This document shows positions 27,101-40,500 of a DNA stretch of 64,000 bases, piece after piece. Position 1 is the stretch's first letter; every line of letters starts with the position of its first letter. The position numbers and the translations under genes were made by a program. Under the pieces are notes generated by a model. The model worked only from the letters and a program-made list of their open reading frames with translations. It had not been told where the DNA came from and did not search any database. The stretch comes from Marisa cornuarietis (Eukaryota; Mollusca; Gastropoda; Architaenioglossa; Ampullariidae): contig SMMW01000635.1 of NCBI GenBank assembly GCA_004794655.1, forward strand, positions 1,892,001-1,956,000, given 5' to 3'.

Positions 27101-27633
27101 AAGCTTTTTGTAATATTCTTATACACCCAACGATCACGAGAAACACAGTTATTGAAAACTAGCAAAGCTTCAAACATATTTGTTTTCACGGCAGTCTGTC
27201 CACCTGAAACTCTGCGCTGCAATGCTTTCATTGAATAATGTTATCCCCCCCCCCACTACGGATATCGAACCGACATATCACCATAAACAACAGAAAGCAG
27301 AAATACAATCTCTCCGTCTTTCCGTTGATAAAAAAAGAAATGATTCTATATTTCATTATATTTAAGCACGAATCGCATTATTAATTTCGTAGTTTTATTA
27401 TGATAGGGCTGAATGTTAGTCAGGCGTGAGTTTTGTTATTCACACGCAGCAAGCTGCACGCGAAATAACGAGAGAGGCAAACAATTTAAGCACCACTCCT
27501 GGTACATAAATATCCAAACAGAAAAATGTTGCTCGGAATGCACGGTTCACTTTGTTTTTAATACTGTAATGCACTTTCAGTATCAGATATTTCAAGGAAA
27601 AAAAACTTATTATTATTTAAGAATTTAGAGTGC

Positions 27634-27637
<4 letters not shown>

Positions 27638-27681
<44 letters not shown>
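27638..27681. repeat. (CA)n microsatellite
   Basis: CA tract of about 44 bp in the intergenic region. From here to 28900 I see no gene, only an AAT/AAC-type run near 28268-28310 and an AT run near 28664-28686. Confidence 0.95.
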
Positions 27682-27682
<1 letters not shown>

Positions 27683-28990
27683 CTCAATGACTTGTAGCTG
27701 CTGTTAAGTGTCAAATGAATAGGTACAATTAAGTTTAAACGTTTTCCAAATGTTTCCTCGGTAGTCTATTGCATCGGACGGGGGAGCAAAGCTGGACCTC
27801 GTGGTCTCCACTCATTAGTTAATATCTGACGGAAGCTTTATCAGCGCAGATATCGGACCAAGTTTAGGGGGCGGGCAGTAGTGAGAACATTTATTTCGAG
27901 AGCAGTATGAACACCACCCCAAGCTGCGTGGCTCTGTCCATGTCCCAGTCACGACAGCCACGGAAGGCGGGTAGATTCTCATAACATAGCAACAACAACA
28001 ATGGCGGTCGTTGCGTGGCTTCTCGCAACCACGTTGCGCTCACACCGTCTCGTAACACATGGGTGGTGTCCACCTAACTGAATGCAGATCTTTGTTCAGA
28101 AAGTCTGCAATGGCACCAGTCAGTATTCTTTTGAACAAAGTAAAAACAATAATAAGGGAAGTACTCACACACCTCCGCAACAGAAGACTTCGCAGTGATT
28201 TGCCTCTACTTAGAATGTGTACAAAATTATTGTACAAGGCTGGCGACCTCTACAAACTTCTCATACTAATAATAATAACAACAACAATAACAATAATAAT
28301 CTAATAATAATCATCATCTGTGGTGTCAACATTGAGGTTTTTTCCGTAGCTGACCATTCAAGGAACTCTCAAAACGAATCATACAGATGGCCGTAATCTT
28401 AAGTCTTTTATAAAATTTACTTTGAATTATGCGAAGACTTGTATACCAAATCGAAAGCTATTGCTTCCTTGGTGTTTATTCACAATATGATTTTACAATA
28501 CGTCAATGCTTAACGTTTTAAGTTGTGATTCTCTTGATCATATGTACGCACACAAAATGTGTAGATGAGTATACTATGCAGCTAGATTATGTAAGCGGGT
28601 TTCATTCAAAGTTAGGACTAAAAATACACCATTGGTGTCATATAGTACTGAAATATAGTGTTTCATATATATATATATATATATATAAACAGTTCATGTT
28701 CGTTACTTTACATTTGCACAACCTGACCATGCTATATGCTACTGTGCAAATTATTGACAATTGAAATCTGTCTTTTTCTTGCTAGTTAACTTGGTATCAT
28801 GCTTGTTTCCGTGCTGCTGCGAGAAGTTTATCAGGGTCATGGTTGATAAGCGCACTTGTCCAACACTCAAAAGGCCGAGCGGGGGCTGGTGACGACAGGG
28901 GGACAGTGACACACGTGCACAGACTTCCTGCTCTGCCCAGGACCGAATTACCTACCTGCTGGCATCTCCCGTTACTCTACCTCAGCCGAC

Positions 28991-29604
28991 ATGACCGACA
29001 CACCTGAGGGTACATCTGTCGATGGGGTGGATGAAGGCGAAGCGCCCCCTGTGGACGAAGAGGAAAGGAAACGCTTTCTTCGGGTGTTGTGCGGGTGCTT
29101 GGATGACTTACCTTCCCTTAGCTCCAAAATCGTGCGCATCTTCACAAGTTCCACGTTCACAGGTAAAGATGACAGTTTCTTGTCTTTATTTTTTAATGGC
29201 TGTAGGTAGCCATGTTTCTCGAGATATAAGGAGGCTGCTGGAAGCTAGTGGATGGCAAGAAAACAGTCGAGGGCATGAATAAATTATTCTTGTCAACTCG
29301 TGTGCCTCGGGTCCTAGTGCTAGTCGAACGACCTCATCCTCATTCGAGTTGGCAAATGATACGAGCTCGCTTGTCTCTGTGCTAGAGGGAGAATGTTACC
29401 AAAAATTCTCTTGTTTCCTAGGGCAGACATGTTTTCAGCTTAGAATTAAATATGAAAATGCATACTTGCATTATAAATGTACGGATGGATTGATTCATAC
29501 TTAGGTATGTATTCACCTGCTAGCCTGGCCAGTCATCATTTTGTTGTTGTTGTTTTGTGTGTGTGAAAGAGAGAGTGACTGCACGTGTATATGTGTGGGA
29601 GTAA

Positions 29605-29642
<38 letters not shown>

Positions 29643-31492
29643 ATCTTTACTCCCTCATTATTTCCTTTTGTCATAATTTCATATGAAAGCCTGAAACTCG
29701 ATTGCAATATCCAAGCTAGCATGCAAGTTGTTTACTTTTTTCTTTCGTCGTGGAAACTTTAATGATTCTGTGACCGTTTGAACCTGTGGATCTGCAAGAA
29801 ATGGGGACAGCTATAGCATTGTAATACGAGTAAAATAACAACCCAGTTGACTGCACCTCCATTAGCAAGGAGTGAATGGAAGAGTTATGGTGCACTCAGT
29901 GGCCGAACACTCTGTCTGCTCGAGGGATTTTTTTCTCTTTTCCGTAAGTCGAACATTGTGGTCAGTTTGCCAAACCCTTTTTTTTAACAATTTCCACCCT
30001 GCTGATAGGGAATCGAAGGTATTTGATTATACAATGATTATATTGATACAGCTTAACAGAGACAAACAGCCGAGACATTTCCAAAGAGTTGCTCACATGA
30101 AAGGCTTTGGGAGTTGGGTGGGTTGTGGGAAAATGAAAGGAAAAACTTGAAACAAAGACGTGGAATTAAATTTAATAACCAATGCCAACTCCTACGGGAG
30201 AATTTTGACAGCAACAGAAAGTGCGTTTGTCAATAATTGTCGGTCACGGCCCATTGCTTTATAGTCTACAGCCATTCGTCATTTTATTCGGTCCACCGAC
30301 TCTGTTCCAAGCAGTAAACTTTCTTAAACAAAACCTCAGCTTGGCAAGATAATTACGAGCGTGGCAACTGCTTTATTGTAGTCTTTTTTTAATAGGTGGC
30401 CAACACTGTGGCTTTCTGTCTCGATTTTGTCAAACCCTTTCGTCCATTATAATGCAAACAAAGGTAAGCCACATCTGAAATGGCCAATAAGTACCTGAGT
30501 TCTTTAGGACTTTAGTGGAAGCAAAACAAATACAATAATTGCACCTAATTTTCTCACTTGATCGCTTCCCTAGGTGCAGCTTCTAGTATTTTGCCCATTT
30601 GTGAAACCCCTGATGTCTGGACTATAATGTTTGGACAAATTATCTGAAACATGAATCGTTGTCCGAGTACGTCCTAAGTTGCTGAAAAATGCCAAAAGCA
30701 TATCTGAATGAGTCAGCAGTCTTCATGCGCTCTGAGTACGTTGGTGGTTTACCCTGACCGTGCAAACGCTCGTTCTGCAAGTCCACGCCGCACGTGCTGC
30801 AACCAGAAGCAGAAATGTCGAACAGAACATTTAGAAGCTAAGATGGAACGCGGTCTAGACTGCAGTAAAAGGCACAAAGACACCAGACAAACACCACATT
30901 GAACTGACGAGTTCATTTGGGGGGTATATCTTCTTTTTTCTTCCAAAAATCATATTTGTATCTTGTCTGCTACACTATTATTGTTATTCTGTCGTGTTCT
31001 CGCCATCCTCTTTTTTTTTACAAAAGGGTGAAGCTCATACCCTTCCCCCTTAACTTTTCAGGTCGTTGGTGAGTGATGTGTTAGAAAGCGCAATGTTATA
31101 TAAGTTACATGGGTTAGCTATATATGTGGGCGGTGGCCATATCCTCGCCTTCCCTGCCTTACCTTCCAGATGGGTAGACTCGGAAACGCTGCACCTGCTG
31201 GGTATCGAACTGGTGGTCTGCCTCTAAGTTGTGATTCCAGTTCTCTAACCACGACTATCTGCTTTCCCGCTTCTTCTTTTGTTCTATGCTCATACCTCGC
31301 CAAGCAAGTCACATGAGCATGCTAACGGGCCAGAAGGCACTCAGTGAAACACGAGTTACAAAACTTGTCACGTGGGATGTATGAAGCTCTTTCTGGTAAA
31401 GGAGAGAAGGTGCTAGTAGTGAATATAAACTAGTGAACCGCCTTCGTCTCAGAGGAGCTGTTAGCTAGCAGATTTTTCTTCTTAAGTATTAT

Positions 31493-31537
<45 letters not shown>

Positions 31538-34500
31538 AAAAACGCCTTTTGAACAATTTTAAATTTAAAGGACTAGCGGGATGCAAATTTTTTCTCAAGA
31601 GTGCAAAAAAAAAAAAACAACAACAACAACAAACAAACAAACAAAAATCAACAAAAATTTCGGTGCGAGATATTAATTCTCCCTAAGTTCTCGAGATAGA
31701 TTCCTAAATTATTCCCATCCTTAAAAAAAGGTCAACAAGACAGACATTAGGAGGGCGCATGGATGGTCTTAGTTGTCAACCTTCAGCCAATTGCAAAGCT
31801 GGGACATGTATTAACTACACATATCGTCACCTCACGATTATTTGTACCTTTTTCCTGCTTATGAGGAAGTTTATAGGCGAATAATTCGAGAACGTAAGAG
31901 AACTAATCACCCAGATTTAGGGAAATAGTATCTTACACTAAGCTATACCCCATCATTAGAAAAAATCGCATCACTAGTCTTATAAGGGATTGGATTAGAG
32001 TGATCCATGGCCTCCATGGCCTGACACCCCGACCACATCTGAGAGAAACTGCTGAGAGATGAATGTGGGGGGTATGCCGAGGTCGCTCAGCGAAGATTTG
32101 TGAAAGATGGAATTGAACTGTTTGGGGACATTATTCAGATCTAAGCTAAGATATGCGATGTTTTCATGTAGACGAGCAAACAGTGTGTGATATCATGCTA
32201 TGTTCGGAAGAAGGAAGGGAGGAGGAAGAGAAATAAAGAAGTAAGAAAAAAAAACACGTTTTCATACGGTTATATATTACGGCTCGAGAGTGCTAGACGT
32301 GCTTAATACTTCATTCGTTTGGATTTTTCCAGTTTCATTTCATTGTGAACTATAAATGCATCAGAATAGCAATGGCCCTTTTCTCTATGGGACATGCAGT
32401 TAGTCAATATGTCGTTCATCAACACCACAATGATCCATTGTGGAAGCAATCGTGAAAGACTTTTTGCCTGGGGGGATTCAAACTAGAACTGAAGCCACGG
32501 TCCTTCCAAACTTGTCAAGCTGAAAAGAAATATTCTCGAGCTAATCACACCTGCATTATTTAGTGTAAACACAGAGCTTTCCGGTTCGTTGGTTAGGATA
32601 AATGATTCTCTTTGTTTGGAATACCATAACAAGCTGTTTGCGCAGGCCTGGTGGAGCATGACATGGCGTCTGTAGCTAGCCATCAGCTAGATGTGTGATG
32701 CAGAACACGAAGTTTCCCCAATACACTATCAAGTATGTCTTCATTATCACCTACAGAAGTTTTCACCAGAGCTTGTGTCACTCCCATGGACTCCCTGGTC
32801 CTAGATTTTGTTTGTTTGTTTGTTTGTTTGTTTGTTTGTTTGTTTGTTTTGTTCCTAAAGACTTTACTAAAGACCTAAAGGTTTTAGTATGCGAATCCCA
32901 CCTTGCTACAGCTTCGTGGACTGACTAACCTCATAGACAGCAACACAAGCAGTTTACACCTGTGTATGTGCGGTCTCTAGCCTCAAATTGATTCCAACAC
33001 AAGGCGTGGAATCGTGTTCGAAGCTTCACGACAATAAACTGGGAATGTTTGTGCCATTTGGATTCAAGACTTTGGTAATGTTCTTGACATTTTGATGGAG
33101 GACTGGAAATGTTGTTGACATTTTGATACACGACTTTGTGGACGTTCTTAAAGTTTTTTTTTATAATAAAAGAATTGGGAGTGTTCTTGAGATTTCCAAA
33201 AAGGATTGTGGGAGTGCATTTTGTGCGAACAGCAGGACGACCCTTGGGGTTAATGTTTCGTTGTTAGGACTGACTTGACCGAGCGGCAATAAGAGCCTTT
33301 GTCTTCTTTTTTCTACTTGCCTGGCTACCTAACATCTTGTCTGCTTCCTGTCTGCCTGTCTGCTTGTCTGTCAGTCTGTCTCTCCTTCTTTATCTGTTTT
33401 ATTTGTATCATTGAGCGATACTAGCTTTTATCACCTGCTTGGAATGCGGTTTTGTGGATGTTAATATACTTTGTCTCCCTCACCTGGTCTTTATTTCTTT
33501 GCTATCCGTACTTTTTCCTTTTTGATGACTGTGTGTAGGATGTGTTATTAGGAACTACATTGACTAGCGAGTGTATTACGACTAGTGTGATGTGTGCTGT
33601 GTGTAGGATGTGTTATTAGGAACTACATTGACTAGGGAGTGTATTACGACTAGTGTGATGTGTGCTGTGTGTAGGATGTGTTATTAGGAACTACATTGAC
33701 TAGCGAGTGTATTACGACTAGTGTGATGTGTGCTGTGTGTAGGATGTGTTATTAGGAACTACATTGACTAGGGAGTGTATTACGACTAGTGTGATGTGTG
33801 CTGTGTGTAGGATGTGTTATTAGGAACTACATTGACTAGGGAGTGTATTACGACTTGTGTGATGTGTGCTGTGTGTAGGATGTGTTATTAGGAACTACAT
33901 TGACTAGCGAGTGTATTACGACTAGTGTAGTGTGCTGTGTGTAGGATGTGTTATTAGGAACTACATTTACTAGCGAGTGTATTACGACTAGTGTGGTGTG
34001 TGCTGTGTGTAGGATGTGTTATTAGGAACTACATTGACTAGGGAGTGTATTACGACTAGTGTGATGTGTGCTGTGTGTAGGATGTGTTATTAGGAACTAC
34101 ATTGACTAGGGAGTGTATTACGACTAGTGTGATGTGTGCTGTGTGTAGGATGTGTTATTAGGAACTACATTGACTAGCGAGTGTATTAGTGTGCTGTGTG
34201 TAGGATGTGTTATTAGGGACTACATTGACTAGGGAGTGTATTAGTGTGCTGTGTGTAGGATGTGTTATTAGGGACTACATTGACTAGCGAGTGTATTAGT
34301 GTGCTGTGTGTAGGATGTGTTATTAGGAACTACATTGACTAGGGAGTGTATTAGTGTGCTGTGTGCTGTGTGTAGGATGTGTTATTAGGAACTACATTGA
34401 CTAGCGAGTGTATTAGTGTGCTGTGTGTAGGATGTGTTATTAGGGACTACATTGACTAGCGAGTGTATTACGACTTGTGGGACCTTTGATATTTGGCCTG

Positions 34501-34659
34501 TGGACTGTGTTGGTGCTGTGTGTAGACGCTGCCCTATGACCTGAAGCTCCGTCATTTTGTTCTGACGTCACAGTATTTTCACGTCACACCATCTGTCATT
34601 TGTGAAGCGCCTTGAGTTCGTCCTAAAGGAAGGATATATAAGGCGCTATACAAGCTAAC

Positions 34660-34693
<34 letters not shown>

Positions 34694-34818
34694 GAAGTTT
34701 AAAAGAAAAACGCAATATGTGCTACAAGTCATTTGAAGTTAACCCTTTAATTTTCTCCACTAGAATTTTCTTCTGCTGCTTCTTGGTAGCAGATCACGTG
34801 TCTTCGTACTGTTTGCGT

Positions 34819-34877
<59 letters not shown>

Positions 34878-35275
34878 TGCGATGCCACATCAATCAACTT
34901 ACAGAAGTTTTTGCTTAAAAGTCAGAGTAAAACTCTAACAGGTTCACGCTTTATTTACAAGTGTGTTACACACCTAACATTTTTTGTTACACGGCCAACG
35001 ACTCAGTTACACACCTACAAGGTTTCCTTACACCGATAACAATTCTTTTACTTTCACCGCCATTAGTGCTGTCAGACTGTATTAAACTCAAGTCTCATCC
35101 AGAAAAAGAGACAAAAAAATCAAAACACAAAATGTAAGTGTTACAGTCTGTACTTGTGAAGGTTCCGGCTGGTAACGAACATTATAACAACAACGAAATT
35201 AATTGAGAAACATTACTTTTCGTCATTAAACTATGCTCTCCGTAGTGTGGGGAATAAGTTCGGCTAGAGAGCTGT

Positions 35276-35319
<44 letters not shown>

Positions 35320-37502
35320 CACACACACCACAAGAGTTTGTTATTTGAAGAAAAAGTGATGGCAATTTGAGTGGTACCGTTTATCCTCAGGTTATATCAG
35401 TACCCCCCACCCCAAGCAGATTAAGTGTTTCTTGCCCTCCACCGCTTATCAAAGTCTCGCTTCATTCCTGAAATGAGTGGCTGGCGATCAGGTAACAGTC
35501 GTTAGTTTTTAGTGGAAATTGTCGATGTATTTGCTGTGCCCTGGCAATACGAGCCTCAGGCAGACTGATGCAGAGACACAGCTTAGCAGGCTGCCCACCT
35601 TAGCCATGAAATGTCTTCTGATACGGGTGGATAGTTTCCCTCCTGCAGTGCTTCCCCCCAAAAAGTCGGCTGCAAACCACCATTCTCAAGAAGATCGTAT
35701 GTGCACACGTGACTCGTAGATGTGTCTGCAAATGGATGCCTTTTATTTATTTATTTATTTATTTTTGCTTCTTTCTTGTCCTGTTTTTTTATATCTATCA
35801 TGCTGCCTGGTCATCAGTGGCAGTAACATGGATATATTTCACCAACTCGGCAAACTTTAAACTTCCCGGTCACACTCAAAAATGGTGTTAATTTTGTCAT
35901 CAGTGTAGAGGGGACAAACACTCGAATAGTCTGCTATAAAAACATACAGTAACAGAGGAAGCTACAGTTAAGATGAAGGAGAGCTTTTGCTAGAATTACC
36001 TGACTATACAGGATTAGTCACAAATTAAGTTAGTAATACGATCTGTGGTATTATTTATTCCCTGCGAAATGTGTATCTGGGGTTTAAATGGTACTGACTG
36101 GTTTTTAGGTGTTGAAGACGATGACGAACAGGATGAGACCATCTTGTAAAATATCTTGTACATTTGATGCATGTTTTGTTCATAAATGGTTTCTATCATA
36201 TAAGCATTAACATAATTTTAACTAACCATGTAATCTAGTCGGTAGTGGTTTTCTACCTTCTCCCGCCCCTGGAGTTTCTCAGTTCATTCACAAAGTTTGT
36301 CAAATGTTAGTGATTATGTTGCCAGGTGTATATTTTGACCTACTGTTCATTCCATAAGTCATCACGAAATCTTCAGCAAACAAGAACGGATTAGAATTTA
36401 GAAAGATGATGAGATATCGGTATCAAAACTATGCATTTCTACCCTGCAGGTCATTGATATTCATCCATCGGACATTAATTAAACAAGGTAGTTAGATCTC
36501 CAGTACAGACAGAAGCTATGGCCCGGAGACACGCAGCTTCTTCGAGACAAACCTTTGGTCCTGAGCAACATCCATTACAGGCCCGTGGGCCGTAACAACC
36601 CAAGACAGCTGTAAGAGCAGCTGTAAGAACAGCTGTACCAGAAGATATACATCATTTCAATTTCAGACACCCAGCCTCTGTATTATTACACGTTTGGCGC
36701 AGTTTTCTCTTTTAGTCTCCGAAAAAATAAAATATCTTGTTTTAAATAGTTTTTTTTTCCACAACTTTGCCTTTTATTTTTCTCTTGTTTTCTATTTTAC
36801 CCGTTTAACTGTATCGTTTAAATTATATCTGTTACATTTTGCCATCATTTCTTACAGATACCACATTGGAGAGAAATAACCTCATGGAGAAAGTGTATCC
36901 GAAACTGAAGGAATTCTGTAGAGAAAAGCATGGTCTGGAATTTCAGGTGGGAGAAGCATTCAAATAGAAGTTTATAAACATTACAGCTATAAAGCCTAAA
37001 GTAATTCCTTCTTGTTTTGTTATTAACCAAAATATGTACTTCCCGTTAAAATATGAGAGCTCGAGAACTCATGTTTTAACAATTTATATTATGTTTTACT
37101 ACTTGCTTGTTCCCTTTCTACTCTTACAGAAGTACAAATAAAACTTCTCAGCCCTTTCACATTTTCATTGCAAGTTGCGCTTTTTTCAGCAAAACCAACA
37201 ATTTGCTAAAGAACATCAGTTGCCAACCAACCCTGTTACTACCTTAACGAGATATGAAAGGAAAGGAGGCAACCTGAATTAAGTTATTGTTTATTTAAAC
37301 ACTTAGGTTCAAAGGGCGAACAGGCGCTACTATTTTTATGGGGAGAGTTTTTAGAGGGATAAAGTCTAAGAGAGGGAAAGCTTTGCAGGACGCCCAAAAA
37401 AGTTCGAAAACTGGTAAAAGTAATAAAATTTCTTCATCTACAAAGGATCAGAAAGGGACAAACCGAAACTGATCGAAACCTTCAATCTGAAGACTAGACT
37501 GT

Positions 37503-37590
<88 letters not shown>

Positions 37591-40500
37591 AAAAGCAATG
37601 ATTAAACGACACTTTTTTAATTGAAAATGTGCCTCTGATGTTTGATCTCGTGTAATCTGTGGCTAATGTCAGCTGCCTGATGCTTGGCCTCGTGTGACCT
37701 GCAGGTAGTGGACATGAGGTGGGGGGTACGTGACGAGGCGACGGATGATCACATGACCACCCAACTGTGTATGCAGGAGATCGACAATTGTCAGCGGCTG
37801 TCCATGGGGCCCAACTTCATCGTGAGTTTGTTTTGGTGCTTAGTTCTTCCCTTCCGCAAGATTTGGTCTAATTTTACCGTAAACCCTTATTTATATTGCA
37901 TAAGAAATGCGTCAAAATGCGTGTTAAATTTAGAGGGCTAAACTGGGCAGAGCTTCAAATTTAGTTACTTGACTTTACAAAGCCTAGGCTTTATTTTAAC
38001 CGATGCAAAAAAAAAAAAATCCTCTTCATCCACATCAGTTCATTAATGTAGTTCATTAATGATGGACAACTCCACCTCGACTCCCCTCTGTTCGATCTGC
38101 TCAGCTCCTCTCCCCTTTGTTTAACGGGATCGCACCCGATACCTCTGTTCAACCACATTTATAATGAAACAAATTCGAATTCGACTTACCTGGAACAGCT
38201 GTCCATCTTCTGTCGCTGCTAAAACAGGGCGCAGCTCTATGCCCATGAATCCTCCCTCAGTCCATTCACGAAGAGGCAAACAAACAACAATTTCTGTAAT
38301 ATATCACCACCTTCCTGTTTCCCCTTATTGTTGTCTTCAGTCTCATCTCGCTACTTCACAATTAGCTACACGTGCAACTATTGTTAATAAGTGATCATTC
38401 ACACCGAAACTTCGAAAGTACTTCAGGGGCCAGTTCCACAACATGTTTCTAAACCTTAAAACTGTTCTAAAGAAGCAAAATCTCTTCTTAGCCAGTTTGA
38501 TGCATTGCAGAAAAACATACAAAAAATTGTACTGACAGGACGGAAAGTCAGACTTAAACAACTTTATCTTACTTAAAGTAGTTTTAGTTTTAAAATTTCT
38601 AAAATTTTGGTGTACACTTTAAACTAATTATCTAAATAGAGTTAAGGCCTAAAAGTGTTTAAAATTAGAAATGTGTTGTGTAACTGGCCCTAGACCGCTC
38701 ACTGACAACAAGAATAAATGGCCTTGAGGCACTTTTACTGCAAATAAAATTTCATGGAGGATACCTACCACGCAAATAATTATTTTTCCTCTTTTCTACC
38801 GCACGACACCCTCCCTGGACTCCATCTCATTCCAAACAGCAGACGACTTTGTATTATCCACCCTCAATCCCACCCGCTGTAAGTTGACAAAGTGCAAAAC
38901 CCCAACATGTTTACACAATGTTTACACAATGTTTACACTCGGTCAATTCTTTTACTAGGCTTTTACATCATCGGCCTTAATTAAGCTTATAGAAATTTGA
39001 GGTTAGATCAGTGATATATATATATATATATAGATTGTTCAACATTTAGTTTTTTTGAGCGATGTAATGACTGATTTTATAATATGGGGTGGATCAATAA
39101 AATCAGATGAAGTGAGTATCAGGTGTTGATCGAGTTTCATATCTCTCTTTTATTGTTCTGATACTTTCAACAGATCTAACAAATATACAAAATATTATCA
39201 TTCATCACAGCTCATATTGTCATATATAAGAACAAAATTAAAAGAGGAAGTTAATAGTTACTAAAATTCAAACCCAACAGAATTATAATAAATTAATAAC
39301 ATATTATTATTAATAAAGTTACTATACAGTAATATTGTCACATTGATTACTAAGCTTTGAAGTCATTAATTATTGGTGATGGACAGTAATTTAGACCATA
39401 CCAATTTTAAAAAAGAACAAAAGCAGAAATTAAGTGAATCAATTTCTTTTGCTTGAATCAGCAAAATTTGAATGGGTGTTTAAACAGGAGACATGATTAC
39501 AGGTTTTCTCTCGGAACAATGTCATGATTATAATAGTACTGATATCATTAATGTAACCATAGAAAAATTACTTTTCTTAAGCCTTTTACATGACATGTGG
39601 TGACAGGACCTCACATGTAGTGCTGGAGTGTAATAAAGATAAACACAAAAGATAACTTAGGTCCCCCACCAAAGAGCCTCACACACCTAGGCAACCCCAG
39701 CCTCTTCGCGCCTTTCCTTCCTTCCTCGGATGCGGATGGCCGAGTGGTTAGAGCGCTGGCGTCCGAACCGAGAGGGGGGTGGTTCAATTCCCGATAAGCG
39801 CAGCAAACTTCCCCCAGTCGACCCAGCTGACTGGAATGGGTACCTGACTCCATAGTGGCTTGGGGAAGGTAAGGCAGCGAGGGAGAGGAGATGGGCACCA
39901 CCCTCATGTAAAAGCTGGCCCCGAGAAAAGTGGGGTCTCTAACACCTCACTCCCCCACGACCTGAAAAGGTTATGGGATGACCTTTACCTTTACCTTACC
40001 TTTTCCTTCCTCCACTTCACTCTTTTCTGTCAGAGCCACTCCTCCACAGGGGTGAAGTCACCTGTAGATGGAAGCTACTTTCTCTTCGCTAATCAACAAC
40101 CACGATGAGAGAAGTACTCCGGTTTTTCCCCACCCCAACTCCCTCCCCCATCCCTGTGCTAAAAGACCTCTATGTGGAAGCACTTACCCGCAAGCAACCA
40201 ACCAACTTTATTTTTAACAGTCCATGTTGATTTATGTAAGAAAAATATTCCCACAAAATTTTGTAGACATCCATCATAACTAAATAATTTTTTTTTTTTT
40301 TTTTTTTTTTACGAAAACTGTATTCCTTTGTTCGTTCGTGTCCTCCCTCCCTCACTCATTTCCTCACTCATTTATTCCGGCAGTAGACCAGTATGCCAGT
40401 ATCCTAATAACTCAGCACAACAACAACAACAACAACAAGTACGCTGTCGGTTTTGAATGTCTATCTCTGTTTAATTAACTGGCTTAGCCCTGTGTGATGT

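Noticed and set aside
33531..34480. Regularly spaced repeats resembling a CRISPR array
   Set aside because: There are no unique spacers: the units are contiguous and nearly identical over their whole 55-68 bp, inside an animal intron. It is a minisatellite.
39728..39800. Possible tRNA gene (Ser/Leu-like A and B boxes)
   Set aside because: No acceptor stem or anticodon arm can be completed, and the head continues into a body shared with three other copies. It is a SINE.
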